Shown here one piece after another: positions 56,996 to 64,000 of a DNA stretch of 64,000 nucleotides. Positions within the stretch are counted from its first letter, which is position 1. Each line of letters opens with the position of its first letter. The position numbers and the translations under genes are program-made. Origin of the DNA: Sphingomonas aracearum (GTDB lineage Bacteria; Pseudomonadota; Alphaproteobacteria; Sphingomonadales; Sphingomonadaceae); the NCBI RefSeq assembly GCF_003345355.1, contig NZ_QQNB01000001.1, positions 248,001 through 312,000 on the forward strand, read 5' to 3'. The notes beneath the pieces are model-generated. The model was not told where the DNA came from, searched no databases, and saw nothing but the letters and a program-made list of their open reading frames with translations.

Positions 56996-57829
56996 ATGCC
57001 TACGTCCCCCTGGGAGCACATGCGCAACCCGCAGGTCGCCGACGATATCGACTTCGAGATCAAGGGCCAGGAACTGCAATTCCTGGAGATCGAGCTCGAT
57101 CCCGGCGAAAGCGCCGTCGCGGAGGCCGGCGCGCTCGTCTGGAAGGATGCCAGCATCGACATGACGACGGTGTTCGGGGACGGCTCGGGCGGCAGCGATG
57201 GCGGGTTCATGGGCAAGCTGCTGGGCGCGGGCAAGCGGCTGGTGACCGGCGAGAGCCTGTTCACCACCGTCTTCACGCACCAAGGCCGCGGCAAGGCGCG
57301 CGTTGCCTTCGCCTCGCCGACGCCCGGCTCGATCCTGCCGATCAAGCTGTCCGATCATGGCGGCACGCTGATCTGCCAGAAGGACAGCTTCCTTGCCGCC
57401 GCGCGCGGCGTGTCGATCGGCATCGCCTTTCAGCGCCGGGTGATGACCGGCCTGTTCGGCGGCGAAGGCTTTGTCATGCAGAAGCTGGCGGGCGATGGCT
57501 GGGTGTTCGTGCAGATGGGCGGCACCGTGGTGGAGCGCGATCTCGGCCCGGGCGAGCAGCTTCACGTCGATACCGGCTGCCTTGCCGCCTACACGCCCGG
57601 GATCGACTTCGACCTGGTCACGGCGGGCGGCGTGCGCTCGGTGCTGTTCGGGGGCGAGGGCCTGTTCTTCGCGCGGCTCACCGGCCCGGGCAAGGTGTGG
57701 ATCCAGTCCCTGCCCTTCTCGCGCCTGGCCGGGCGGATGCTGGCGGCGGCGGGCAGTCGTGGCGGCCAGAACCGCGGCGAGGGCTCGGTCCTGGGCGGCC
57801 TGGGCGACTTCATCGGCGGCAACGACTGA
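56996..57829 (+). CDS. AIM24/TIGR00266-family protein
   Basis: A 277-residue beta-rich protein. It contains EIKGQELQFLEIELDPGESAVAEAGALVW, the repeated Gly-rich turns of AIM24 proteins, and FVQMGGTVVERDLGPGEQLHVDTGCLAAYTPGIDFDL. The C-terminal tail is Gly/Arg-rich. Family members are cytoplasmic or membrane-peripheral and poorly understood; the mitochondrial AIM24 affects cristae. ATG 56996 has GAGGAG upstream. It is convergent with the exported hypothetical gene at 57836. Confidence 0.9.
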   Translation: MPTSPWEHMRNPQVADDIDFEIKGQELQFLEIELDPGESAVAEAGALVWKDASIDMTTVFGDGSGGSDGGFMGKLLGAGKRLVTGESLFTTVFTHQGRGKARVAFASPTPGSILPIKLSDHGGTLICQKDSFLAAARGVSIGIAFQRRVMTGLFGGEGFVMQKLAGDGWVFVQMGGTVVERDLGPGEQLHVDTGCLAAYTPGIDFDLVTAGGVRSVLFGGEGLFFARLTGPGKVWIQSLPFSRLAGRMLAAAGSRGGQNRGEGSVLGGLGDFIGGND

Positions 57830-57835
57830 CCCGGA

Positions 57836-58987
57836 TCAGTCGTCCAGCGAATAGACCGTGTCGCCCAGGAACAGCATGTCCTTGTCGATCAGCGGCGGCG
57901 ACTTCTGCGATCCGAACGCGAAGAAGCGCCGTTCGCTGCGCCCATCGGGCCGCTCCAGCGTGATGGTGTAGCGTTCCGCGCTGAAACGTCCCGCCCCGTT
58001 GCGCCGCGATGCGACGGTGCTGCCGGCGCCGCTCATCGCGCCACTGTTCATCGCGCCCGTCGAGCGGCCGGTGGTGTAGGTGCCGCCGGGCTGAAAATGG
58101 TATCGGCTCTCGGAAGCGATCATCACCTCGCCGCCCATGGCGCTGTTCCCGCCGCCGCTGATCGAGCGGTATTCGCCCGACAGCGAAGCCGTGCCGTCCG
58201 CGGGAAAGGCCTTGAAGAATTCGCCATCCTGCAGCTTGAAGCTGTCGGGCCGGCCCTTGTGGTCGGTCAGCACGAACTGCGCGCCCTCCTGTCGCCACCG
58301 GCCCCAGTCGGCCGGGCGCGCGGCACGGACGGCGGCGAGATCGATGTCCTCGAGCGCAGGGTCGCCGATTTCGTAAAAGCTGCCGTCCTTGAACAGGATC
58401 ACGGGGATATAGGTCATCGTCAGCATGCCGCCGACGCCGACGCTCTGCTGGCTGCGGAAGTAGACGCCCTGAACCTTCGCCCAATTGCCCGCGTGCGCCG
58501 CGGGTGCGCCTGCCGGCATCGGGCCTGGCGGGGTGGCAGGGGCCGGCGTCGCCCCCTTTCCCGGGCTGCCGCCCGCCTTGCCCGTCCCGTCCGAGGCGAG
58601 CGCCGCGACACAGGCCGCCCCGACCGCCCGCGCAACCTCGCGCACCCGCGCCAGCGGCACGCCGGCCATGCAGATGCCGCGCGCGCCGGCGGTGGAGAGA
58701 AAGAAGAAGGCGATCCCCGGCGCCTTCTTGAAAGAGGCGGTTTCCAGCCTCAGCGGCGTGCCCGATACGACGACCTGCGTCGGTTGGGCATGCTGTGCGA
58801 CCCCGCCCTGCTCGGCGCCGAGCGCCTCGATCGCCTTGGGCAGGACCTCCTCCACGCTGGCGCCCGCGGGCACCGGCAGCACCGCCATCTGGATGCCGGG
58901 CGCGCCAGGCACGGGCGCGGGGGTCTGCGCCAGCACCGTGCCGCTCGCGCCGGCCGCCAGCGCCGCCATCGTGCCGATCCACCGCAT
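57836..58987 (-). CDS. Exported hypothetical protein, 383 residues
   Basis: The N-terminus MRWIGTMAALAAGASGTVLAQ is a signal peptide. The mature protein has an N-terminal ~120-residue domain with ARGICMAGVPLARVREVARAVGAACV, a Pro/Gly/Ala linker (GSPGKGATPAPATPPGP), and a beta-rich C-terminal domain (GVYFRSQQSVGVGGMLTMTYIPVILFKDGSFYE; ERYTITLERPDGRSERRFFAFGS). That domain looks like repeated strand pairs of a periplasmic or surface sandwich. No family is recognised. It is a single gene between convergent and same-strand neighbours. Confidence 0.75.
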   Translation of the reverse strand: MRWIGTMAALAAGASGTVLAQTPAPVPGAPGIQMAVLPVPAGASVEEVLPKAIEALGAEQGGVAQHAQPTQVVVSGTPLRLETASFKKAPGIAFFFLSTAGARGICMAGVPLARVREVARAVGAACVAALASDGTGKAGGSPGKGATPAPATPPGPMPAGAPAAHAGNWAKVQGVYFRSQQSVGVGGMLTMTYIPVILFKDGSFYEIGDPALEDIDLAAVRAARPADWGRWRQEGAQFVLTDHKGRPDSFKLQDGEFFKAFPADGTASLSGEYRSISGGGNSAMGGEVMIASESRYHFQPGGTYTTGRSTGAMNSGAMSGAGSTVASRRNGAGRFSAERYTITLERPDGRSERRFFAFGSQKSPPLIDKDMLFLGDTVYSLDD

Positions 58988-59116
58988 CGTCAGCCCTCCC
59001 TCAGATCAGACCCGAGCCAGGGCTCGCGCCGGAAGCAACCCTGCGCAAGACCATCGGCGCGAGTCGTGACAGCTTCGCGACGAACGGCGTTTCCTGTCCG
59101 GCGGTCGGCGGCCGTC

Positions 59117-59896
59117 TCAGCTGTCGTAGCCGGGATTGTGCCGGTCGAGCTTGCGCTTCAAGGCCGGCCAAGCCAGCGCCTGGGCCAGCATGCCGAGCCC
59201 CTTGGGGTTGCTCTGCCCGGCCACCTTCTCCTCCACGCCCTGCGGCGGGTTGTTGAGGTTCTCGCGGCCGGCGGACAGCATGTGCACCTGCGCCTCGCAG
59301 GCACGTTCCAGGAAGTAGAGGCGCACAAAGCAGGCCCCCACCGTCTCGCCCACCGTCAGCGTGCCATGGTTGCGCAGGATCATGGCGTGCTTGGTCGGCC
59401 CCAGGTCCGCCACCAGCCGCTCGCGCTCATCCAGGTCGGTCGCGATGCCTTCATAGTCGTGATAGGCGACATCGTGCCCGGCGATCATCGCCGTCTGCGT
59501 GTGCGGCAGGAGGCCGAACTCCATCGCCGATACCGCCTGGCCATAGGGCGTGTGGAGGTGCATCACCGCGCCGGCATCCTCCCGCGCCATGTGCAGCGCC
59601 GAGTGGATGGTGAAGCCGGCCGGGTTGACGGGATGCTCCGCCTTGCCGACCGGGTTGCCGTTCACGTCGATCTTCACCAGCGAGGAGGCGGTGATCTCCT
59701 CGAACATCATGTCGTAGGGATTGATGAGGAAGTGGTGCTCCGGCCCGGGCACGCGCGCGGACAGGTGCGTGAAGATCAGGTCGTCCCAGCCGTACATCGC
59801 CACCAGCCGGTAGGCGGCGGCAAGATCGACGCGCTGCTCCCATTCGCCCGGCGCATAGTCGCTGGCGGACGGTTCGATGCTGGCAAGCGTGGCCAT
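59117..59896 (-). CDS. Class II aldolase/adducin-family protein
   Basis: A 259-residue protein. The class II aldolase fold has the metal His residues in VMHLHTPYG and a later His in ILRNHGTLTVG. The N-terminal YGWDDLIFTHLSARVPG is the usual glycine-loop region. ATG 59896 has GGAGAGGAC upstream; the start at 59923 is less likely. Enzymes of this fold split or epimerise sugar phosphates, but this subgroup (adducin-like) often has unassigned substrates. It lies 44 bases after an SDR gene on the same strand. Confidence 0.88.
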   Translation of the reverse strand: MATLASIEPSASDYAPGEWEQRVDLAAAYRLVAMYGWDDLIFTHLSARVPGPEHHFLINPYDMMFEEITASSLVKIDVNGNPVGKAEHPVNPAGFTIHSALHMAREDAGAVMHLHTPYGQAVSAMEFGLLPHTQTAMIAGHDVAYHDYEGIATDLDERERLVADLGPTKHAMILRNHGTLTVGETVGACFVRLYFLERACEAQVHMLSAGRENLNNPPQGVEEKVAGQSNPKGLGMLAQALAWPALKRKLDRHNPGYDS

Positions 59897-59940
59897 ATGT
59901 CCTCTCCTTTGTTCTTCACGCAATCATAGACGCCGCCGCG

Positions 59941-60729
59941 TCAGGCGTCGATGCTGATGCCGAGCGAGGCGTTGACCAGGCCACCGTCCACCACCAGCGT
60001 GTCGCCCACCACATAGTCGCTCGCGCGGCTCGCCAGGAAGATCGCGGCGCCCGCCATGTCCTCGGGCGTGCCGATCCGCCGCATCGGGATGCGCCTGGCG
60101 ACCTCGTCCCCGTGGTCGCGTGCCGCGCGGTTCATCTCGCTGGCAAAGGCGCCCGGTGCCAGGCTGTTGACGATTATGCCGTCGCCGATCAGCCGGGCGG
60201 CCATCCGCTTGGTGAGATAGATCAGCGCCGCCTTGGACGCGTGATAGCTGTACGTCTCCCACGGGTTGAGCCGGAGCCCGTCGATCGAAGTGATGTTGAT
60301 GACCTTTGACGGCGCCTCGTGGCTTGCCCCAGCCTTCAACAGCCCGTGCAGCGCCTGCGTGAGGAAGAAAGGCGACTTGACGTTCAGGTCCATCACCTTG
60401 TCCCAGCCGCTTTCGGAAAACTCCTCAAAGGCCATGCCCCACGCCGCACCGGCGTTGTTGACGAGAATGTCCAGCCGCTCCTCGCGCTCGGCAACGGCCG
60501 CCGCCAGCGCGCGACAGCCCTCGACGGTGGACACGTCCATCGGCAGCGCGATGCAGTCGGGGCCGAGCGCGGCGGCTGTCTCCTCACAGGCAGGCGCCTT
60601 GCGCGAGGAGATGTAGACCCTGGCACCCTGCGCGATGAAACCTTCCGCGATCATGCGGCCGATCCCGCGGCTGCCGCCGGTGACGAGCGCGACCCGCCCC
60701 TCCAGGCTGAAGAACCTGCTCGTGTCCAT
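59941..60729 (-). CDS. SDR-family oxidoreductase
   Basis: A 262-residue short-chain dehydrogenase. The nucleotide site is VTGGSRGIGRMIAEGF; NNAG and the catalytic Ser-Tyr-Lys (ITSIDG, YSYHASKAA) are present. It has the C-terminal DTLVVDGGLVNASLG of FabG-like enzymes. ATG 60729 (MDTSRFFSLEGRVAL) is used; the frame upstream reads antisense over the acyl-CoA dehydrogenase. It follows that dehydrogenase by 20 bases, so the two are probably one transcript acting on an acyl chain or alcohol. Confidence 0.93.
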   Translation of the reverse strand: MDTSRFFSLEGRVALVTGGSRGIGRMIAEGFIAQGARVYISSRKAPACEETAAALGPDCIALPMDVSTVEGCRALAAAVAEREERLDILVNNAGAAWGMAFEEFSESGWDKVMDLNVKSPFFLTQALHGLLKAGASHEAPSKVINITSIDGLRLNPWETYSYHASKAALIYLTKRMAARLIGDGIIVNSLAPGAFASEMNRAARDHGDEVARRIPMRRIGTPEDMAGAAIFLASRASDYVVGDTLVVDGGLVNASLGISIDA

Positions 60730-60749
60730 GTTCCGTCCCCTCCCGATGT

Positions 60750-61895
60750 TCAGCCGCCGCGCTTGATCGTCTCGCGGGCGATGATGAGCTGCTGGATCTG
60801 GCTGGTGCCCTCGTAGATGCGGAACAGCCGCACATCGCGGTACAGCCGCTCGATGCCGTAATCGGCGATGTAGCCGGCCCCGCCGAAGATCTGCACCGCA
60901 CGATCCGCCACCCGGCCGACCATCTCCGAGGCGAAATACTTCGCCGCCGCCGATTCCATCACCACGTCCTTGCCGGCATCCTTTGCGGCCGCTGTCTCCA
61001 GCACCATCGCACGGGCGACCAGCGCCTCGGTCTTGCTGTCGGCGATCATCGCCTGGATCAGCTGGTGGTCCGAGATCGGCTTGCCGAACTGCTTGCGCTC
61101 GGTGGCATAGGCGACGCAATCGGCGATCAGGCGCTCGGCCACGCCGACGCAGACGGCCGAAATATGCAGGCGGCCGCGATCGAGAACCCGCATCGCGATC
61201 TTGAAGCCCTCGCCTTCCGCGCCCAGCCGGTTCTCGACCGGCACGACCACGTCGTCGAACGTCACGTCGGCGACCTTGGCGCCCTTCTGCCCCATCTTCT
61301 TCTCGGGCGCGCCCACGGTCACGCCGGCAAGCGCGCGCGGCACGAGAAAGGCGGACACGCCGCGCCCGCCGGTTTCCTCGCCGGTGCGCGCCATCACCGT
61401 GAACAGGTCCGCCCGGTCGGCATTGGTGATGTACCGCTTGGTTCCGGAAAGGCGATACGCCTGCCCGTCCCACTCCGCGCGCGTCTTCACCGAGCCAGAG
61501 TCGGAGCCGACATCCGGCTCGGTCAGGGCAAAGCTGGTGATGATCTCGCCACTCGCGATCCTGGGCAGCCACTTCGCCTTCTGCTCGGCATTGCCGGCCA
61601 TGACGAGGCCCTGGCTGCCGATGCCGACATTGGTGCCGAAGGTGGAGCGGAAGGCCGGCGTCGTGCGGCCCATCTCCATGGCGACCCGCGCTTCCTCGAG
61701 CATGGTCAGGCCCAGCCCGCCATGTTCCTCGGCGATGGACAGGCCGAACAGGCCCATGTCGCGCATTTCCTGCACGACGGCATCCGGCACGGCATCGTCG
61801 GCCTCCACCTGCGCCTCGAGCGGACGCAGGCGTTCGGCGACGAACCGGCGCACGCCCTCCAGCAGGGCTTCGAAGGTTTCGGGATCGAGCGCCAT
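60750..61895 (-). CDS. Acyl-CoA dehydrogenase
   Basis: A 381-residue FAD enzyme. It has FALTEPDVGSDSGSVKTRAEW (signature 1), the FAD-binding QIFGGAGYIADYGIERLYRD, and the catalytic Glu in RIYEGTSQIQQLIIARE. It removes two hydrogens from an acyl-CoA at C2-C3. ATG 61895 has GGAGA upstream. It is the first gene of the minus-strand cluster with an SDR and a class II aldolase, and is divergent from another SDR gene. The acyl substrate is not readable from sequence. Confidence 0.95.
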   Translation of the reverse strand: MALDPETFEALLEGVRRFVAERLRPLEAQVEADDAVPDAVVQEMRDMGLFGLSIAEEHGGLGLTMLEEARVAMEMGRTTPAFRSTFGTNVGIGSQGLVMAGNAEQKAKWLPRIASGEIITSFALTEPDVGSDSGSVKTRAEWDGQAYRLSGTKRYITNADRADLFTVMARTGEETGGRGVSAFLVPRALAGVTVGAPEKKMGQKGAKVADVTFDDVVVPVENRLGAEGEGFKIAMRVLDRGRLHISAVCVGVAERLIADCVAYATERKQFGKPISDHQLIQAMIADSKTEALVARAMVLETAAAKDAGKDVVMESAAAKYFASEMVGRVADRAVQIFGGAGYIADYGIERLYRDVRLFRIYEGTSQIQQLIIARETIKRGG

Positions 61896-62024
61896 GGAAA
61901 TCTCCTGAGATATTGCCCGCGCATGCCGCAAGCGAGCGCCAGCGGCAAACCCAAAGTTCAAATCAGCATCATTGACCGTTCGCTCGCACCGCCTATGCCT
62001 GGGGCCGACCAAGGGAGAGACGGC

Positions 62025-62855
62025 ATGCGGTTCGACGGCAAGCGCGCGGTGGTGACAGGCGGCGCATCGGGCATCGGCAAGGCAACGGCGCTGCGCCTGG
62101 CGCAGGAAGGGGCCGAAGTGTGGATTGGCGATGTCGATGAAACAGGCGGGCACGCGCTGGCGGCGGAGTCGGGCGGTCGCATCCGCTTTCACCGTACCGA
62201 CGTTACCGAGGCGGACGACATCCGCGCGCTGATCGAGGCCGCCGGACCGATCGACGTGCTCGTCAACAATGCCGGCGCGGGCGGCGCGCGCGCTCCGATC
62301 GACCAGATCGAGCCGGACGATTGGGACCGCACGCAAATCCTGCTGCTGCGCTCCGTGGCGCTCGGCATCCGCTATGCCGCGCCGGTCATGGGCGCACGCG
62401 GCGGCGGCGCGATCGTCAACACCGCCTCGATCGCAGCACTACAGACAGGCGCGGCGCCGACCGCCTATTCGGTCGCGAAGGCTGGCGTGCTGCACCTTAC
62501 CCATTGCGCGGCCGCCGACCTTGCGCGCCTGAAGATCCGGGTGAATGCGGTCTGCCCCGGCTTCATCACCACCAACATCTTCACGGCCGCCTTGGAGATG
62601 AACGGCGATGCGCGGGCGCAAGCCGACGCCGCCATCGCCCAGGTGGCAGCCGGCGCCCAGCCGATCGCACGGGCGGGCAGCGCGGAGGATGCCGCCGCGG
62701 CCGTCGCCTATCTCGCGTCGGAAGATGCCGCGTTCGTCACCGGCACGCACATCGTGGTAGACGGCGGCATGACGATTGGACCACGGCACAGCTGGGATCC
62801 GCGCTCCCCTTCCCTGTTCGGGATGCTGGAGAAGATGGTTCCGAACCGGCCGTGA
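62025..62855 (+). CDS. SDR-family oxidoreductase
   Basis: A 276-residue short-chain dehydrogenase. It has VTGGASGIGKATALRLAQEG, VNNAGAGG, and the catalytic Tyr-Lys in TAYSVAKAG. The C-terminal region includes GTHIVVDGGMTIGPRHSWD. It is divergent from the acyl-CoA dehydrogenase with ~130 bases between them, which could hold a shared promoter. ATG 62025 has AAGGGAGA upstream. Substrate not assigned; it likely works on a hydroxyacyl or alcohol intermediate near the same pathway. Confidence 0.93.
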   Translation: MRFDGKRAVVTGGASGIGKATALRLAQEGAEVWIGDVDETGGHALAAESGGRIRFHRTDVTEADDIRALIEAAGPIDVLVNNAGAGGARAPIDQIEPDDWDRTQILLLRSVALGIRYAAPVMGARGGGAIVNTASIAALQTGAAPTAYSVAKAGVLHLTHCAAADLARLKIRVNAVCPGFITTNIFTAALEMNGDARAQADAAIAQVAAGAQPIARAGSAEDAAAAVAYLASEDAAFVTGTHIVVDGGMTIGPRHSWDPRSPSLFGMLEKMVPNRP

Positions 62856-63039
62856 TTCGGCGGCGAGAACGCCGGAAGACGCTTGAAGGCGCAGCGACTT
62901 AGCGCCTCTTCCTGCCGTTCATCGCCGCGCAAACTCACTTCATCTCGAAAGGTTCCGCAACCGGCGGCAGAGGTCTTTTGCTGCGCGGCACAACCTGCCA
63001 ATCGACACTCAACAGCTCAACGAGACCGGCGGGGGTCAA

Positions 63040-63606
63040 GTGAAAATTCGTTCTTTTGCAGTGCGTTGCGCGCTGGTGGCGGGGTGCGCCCTGACGACGG
63101 CGGTGCCGGCTGCGGCGCAGTTCTGGCAGTGCGCTCCGTATGCGCGGGAAGTATCCGGCATCCAGATCCGCGGCAATGCGAACACCTGGTGGGGCCAGGC
63201 CGCCGGCCGCTACGAGCGGGGCCATACCCCCAAGGTCGGGGCGGTGCTGTCCTTCGAGGCGACCCGCTCCATGCGCGTCGGCCATGTCGCCATGGTCAGC
63301 CAGGTCGTCTCGGACCGTGAGGTCCTGCTCACCCACGCCAACTGGTCGCGCCCCGGCCGGGTCGAGCGCGACGTGCGTGCGGTGGACGTCTCCTCCGCGG
63401 GCGACTGGAGCCAGGTGCGCGTGTGGTTCGGCCCGATCGGCGGGCTCGGCACCAGCAGCTATCCGACCAACGGCTTCATCTATTCGGGCCATGCGCCCAA
63501 GGCCGTCGACGACAGCAACGACGACCTGCCGACCGTCACGATGGCTAGCGCCGGCAAGCCGGGTTCGGTGGGCATACTCACCCTGGTTGCGCGTCCGGCT
63601 CTCTGA
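63040..63606 (+). CDS. CHAP-domain cell-wall amidase/peptidase, secreted
   Basis: A 188-residue protein from GTG 63040 (VKIRSFAVRCALVAG). The signal peptide ends ...VPAAAQ. The CHAP domain has the catalytic Cys in FWQCAPYAREVSG and the His in MRVGHVAMVSQVV, with THANW as the third part. CHAP enzymes cut peptidoglycan amide bonds. The tail after residue ~140 is short and polar. It has a GGGGG stretch before the start, and ~180 upstream bases without a gene. Confidence 0.9.
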   Translation: MKIRSFAVRCALVAGCALTTAVPAAAQFWQCAPYAREVSGIQIRGNANTWWGQAAGRYERGHTPKVGAVLSFEATRSMRVGHVAMVSQVVSDREVLLTHANWSRPGRVERDVRAVDVSSAGDWSQVRVWFGPIGGLGTSSYPTNGFIYSGHAPKAVDDSNDDLPTVTMASAGKPGSVGILTLVARPAL

Positions 63607-63618
63607 GCCGGCGCACGC

Positions 63619-63951
63619 CTATCGACGCGGGGTGACCGCCCCGGTCACCAGGAAGGTGCCACCCGGCTGCAGCACGATGCCGTAATCGGCATTGTTCTCG
63701 CACTTGACGGCCCAGGCCGCGCGGCCTTCGTTCCGCGGCCGGCTCTCGCGATGCACGATCTTCTGGCAGGCATAGCCGGCGTCGCGCACCGCGCGGAAGA
63801 ACGCCACGTCCTTCAGCGGCTCGGACAGGTTGTTGATCTGCGCTTCGACGGGATCGGGCGTCGCCGGCGCGGAGGTGTTCCTGGCACTCGGCTCGCCACT
63901 GCACCCTGCCAGCGTCAGGGCGATCACCGCCGCAATTCCGTGTTCTCGCAT
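63619..63951 (-). CDS. Small lipoprotein of unknown function
   Basis: A 110-residue protein. MREHGIAAVIALTLAGC is a lipoprotein signal with Cys17 (LTLAGC). The mature part (VAFFRAVRDAGYACQKIVHRES; AWAVKCENNADYGIVLQPGGTFLVTG) has two Cys that could bond. It is convergent with the CHAP gene, 12 bases away. I do not recognise a family. Its location in the outer membrane is probable because no Asp follows the Cys. Confidence 0.8.
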   Translation of the reverse strand: MREHGIAAVIALTLAGCSGEPSARNTSAPATPDPVEAQINNLSEPLKDVAFFRAVRDAGYACQKIVHRESRPRNEGRAAWAVKCENNADYGIVLQPGGTFLVTGAVTPRR

Positions 63952-63965
63952 TGCCGCTCCCCTGC

Positions 63966-64000
63966 TCAGATGCCGTCGGCGATCACCTGCCGTCCGTCCG
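63966..64000 (-). CDS. Possible 3' end of a minus-strand gene, cut by the window
   Basis: The last 35 bases read, on the minus strand, DGRQVIADGI followed by TGA (63966-63968). This could be the C-terminus of a gene entering from beyond the window, 14 bases upstream of the lipoprotein gene. Too little is visible for a product. Confidence 0.3.
   Translation of the reverse strand, partial: DGRQVIADGI

Overview
The window is GC-rich DNA from an alphaproteobacterium, most likely a Sphingomonas-like member of the Sphingomonadaceae. The evidence is the GTTC-N7-GTTC SOS operator at lexA, the alphaproteobacterial type of ClpXP adaptor SspB, the his operon order B-H-A-F-E, and many TonB/PepSY, CHAP and acyl-CoA genes typical of that group. 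This placement rests on family knowledge, not on a marker gene.

Positions 1-22.7 kb are core chromosome. They hold the end of moeA, lexA with a three-half-site SOS operator, a P-loop ATPase, and a minus-strand protein quality-control cluster (tig, a family 2 glycosyltransferase, clpP, clpX) with tRNA-Leu(UAG) upstream. Then come four small Sphingomonas-type ORFs, fumC, the ClpXP adaptor sspB divergent from hisBHAF-(two small ORFs)-hisE-HIT, an APC amino-acid permease, a PfkB sugar/adenosine kinase, queG, a Nat-type ABC exporter and msrB.

Positions 22.76-44.23 kb are a 21.4-kb integrative and mobilizable element (IME) in tRNA-Gly(CCC). Exact 40-bp att repeats flank it, a tyrosine integrase lies just inside attL, and two CGGTTTACAG repeats sit near each end as probable integrase arm sites. 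It has a MobA/MobL-type relaxase with two to three accessory genes and an inverted-repeat cluster that could be oriT, but no type IV secretion genes, so it would need a helper. Its cargo is defence-like: a RecD-like helicase fused to a PD-(D/E)XK-type nuclease, preceded by a DUF6236-like gene (candidate undescribed two-gene system); a double-XRE/adenine methyltransferase fusion with its own palindromes; and a type I restriction-modification operon (hsdM, hsdS, hsdR) in which a HepT/MntA toxin-antitoxin pair sits where a fic gene used to be, leaving a broken fic remnant.

Positions 44.2-64 kb return to chromosome: a MarR-controlled efflux operon with two different inner-membrane pumps (FUSC and DHA2-type MFS) sharing one HlyD adaptor and one outer-membrane lipoprotein; a metal-uptake group (DUF2946-like protein, TonB receptor, PepSY membrane protein) with His/Met-rich segments; glutathione-dependent formaldehyde dehydrogenase with a 268-bp miniature transposon inserted exactly at its stop codon; an AIM24-like protein; a class II aldolase/SDR/acyl-CoA dehydrogenase cluster divergent from another SDR; a CHAP cell-wall hydrolase; and a small lipoprotein. 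No rRNA, CRISPR array or riboswitch was recognised.
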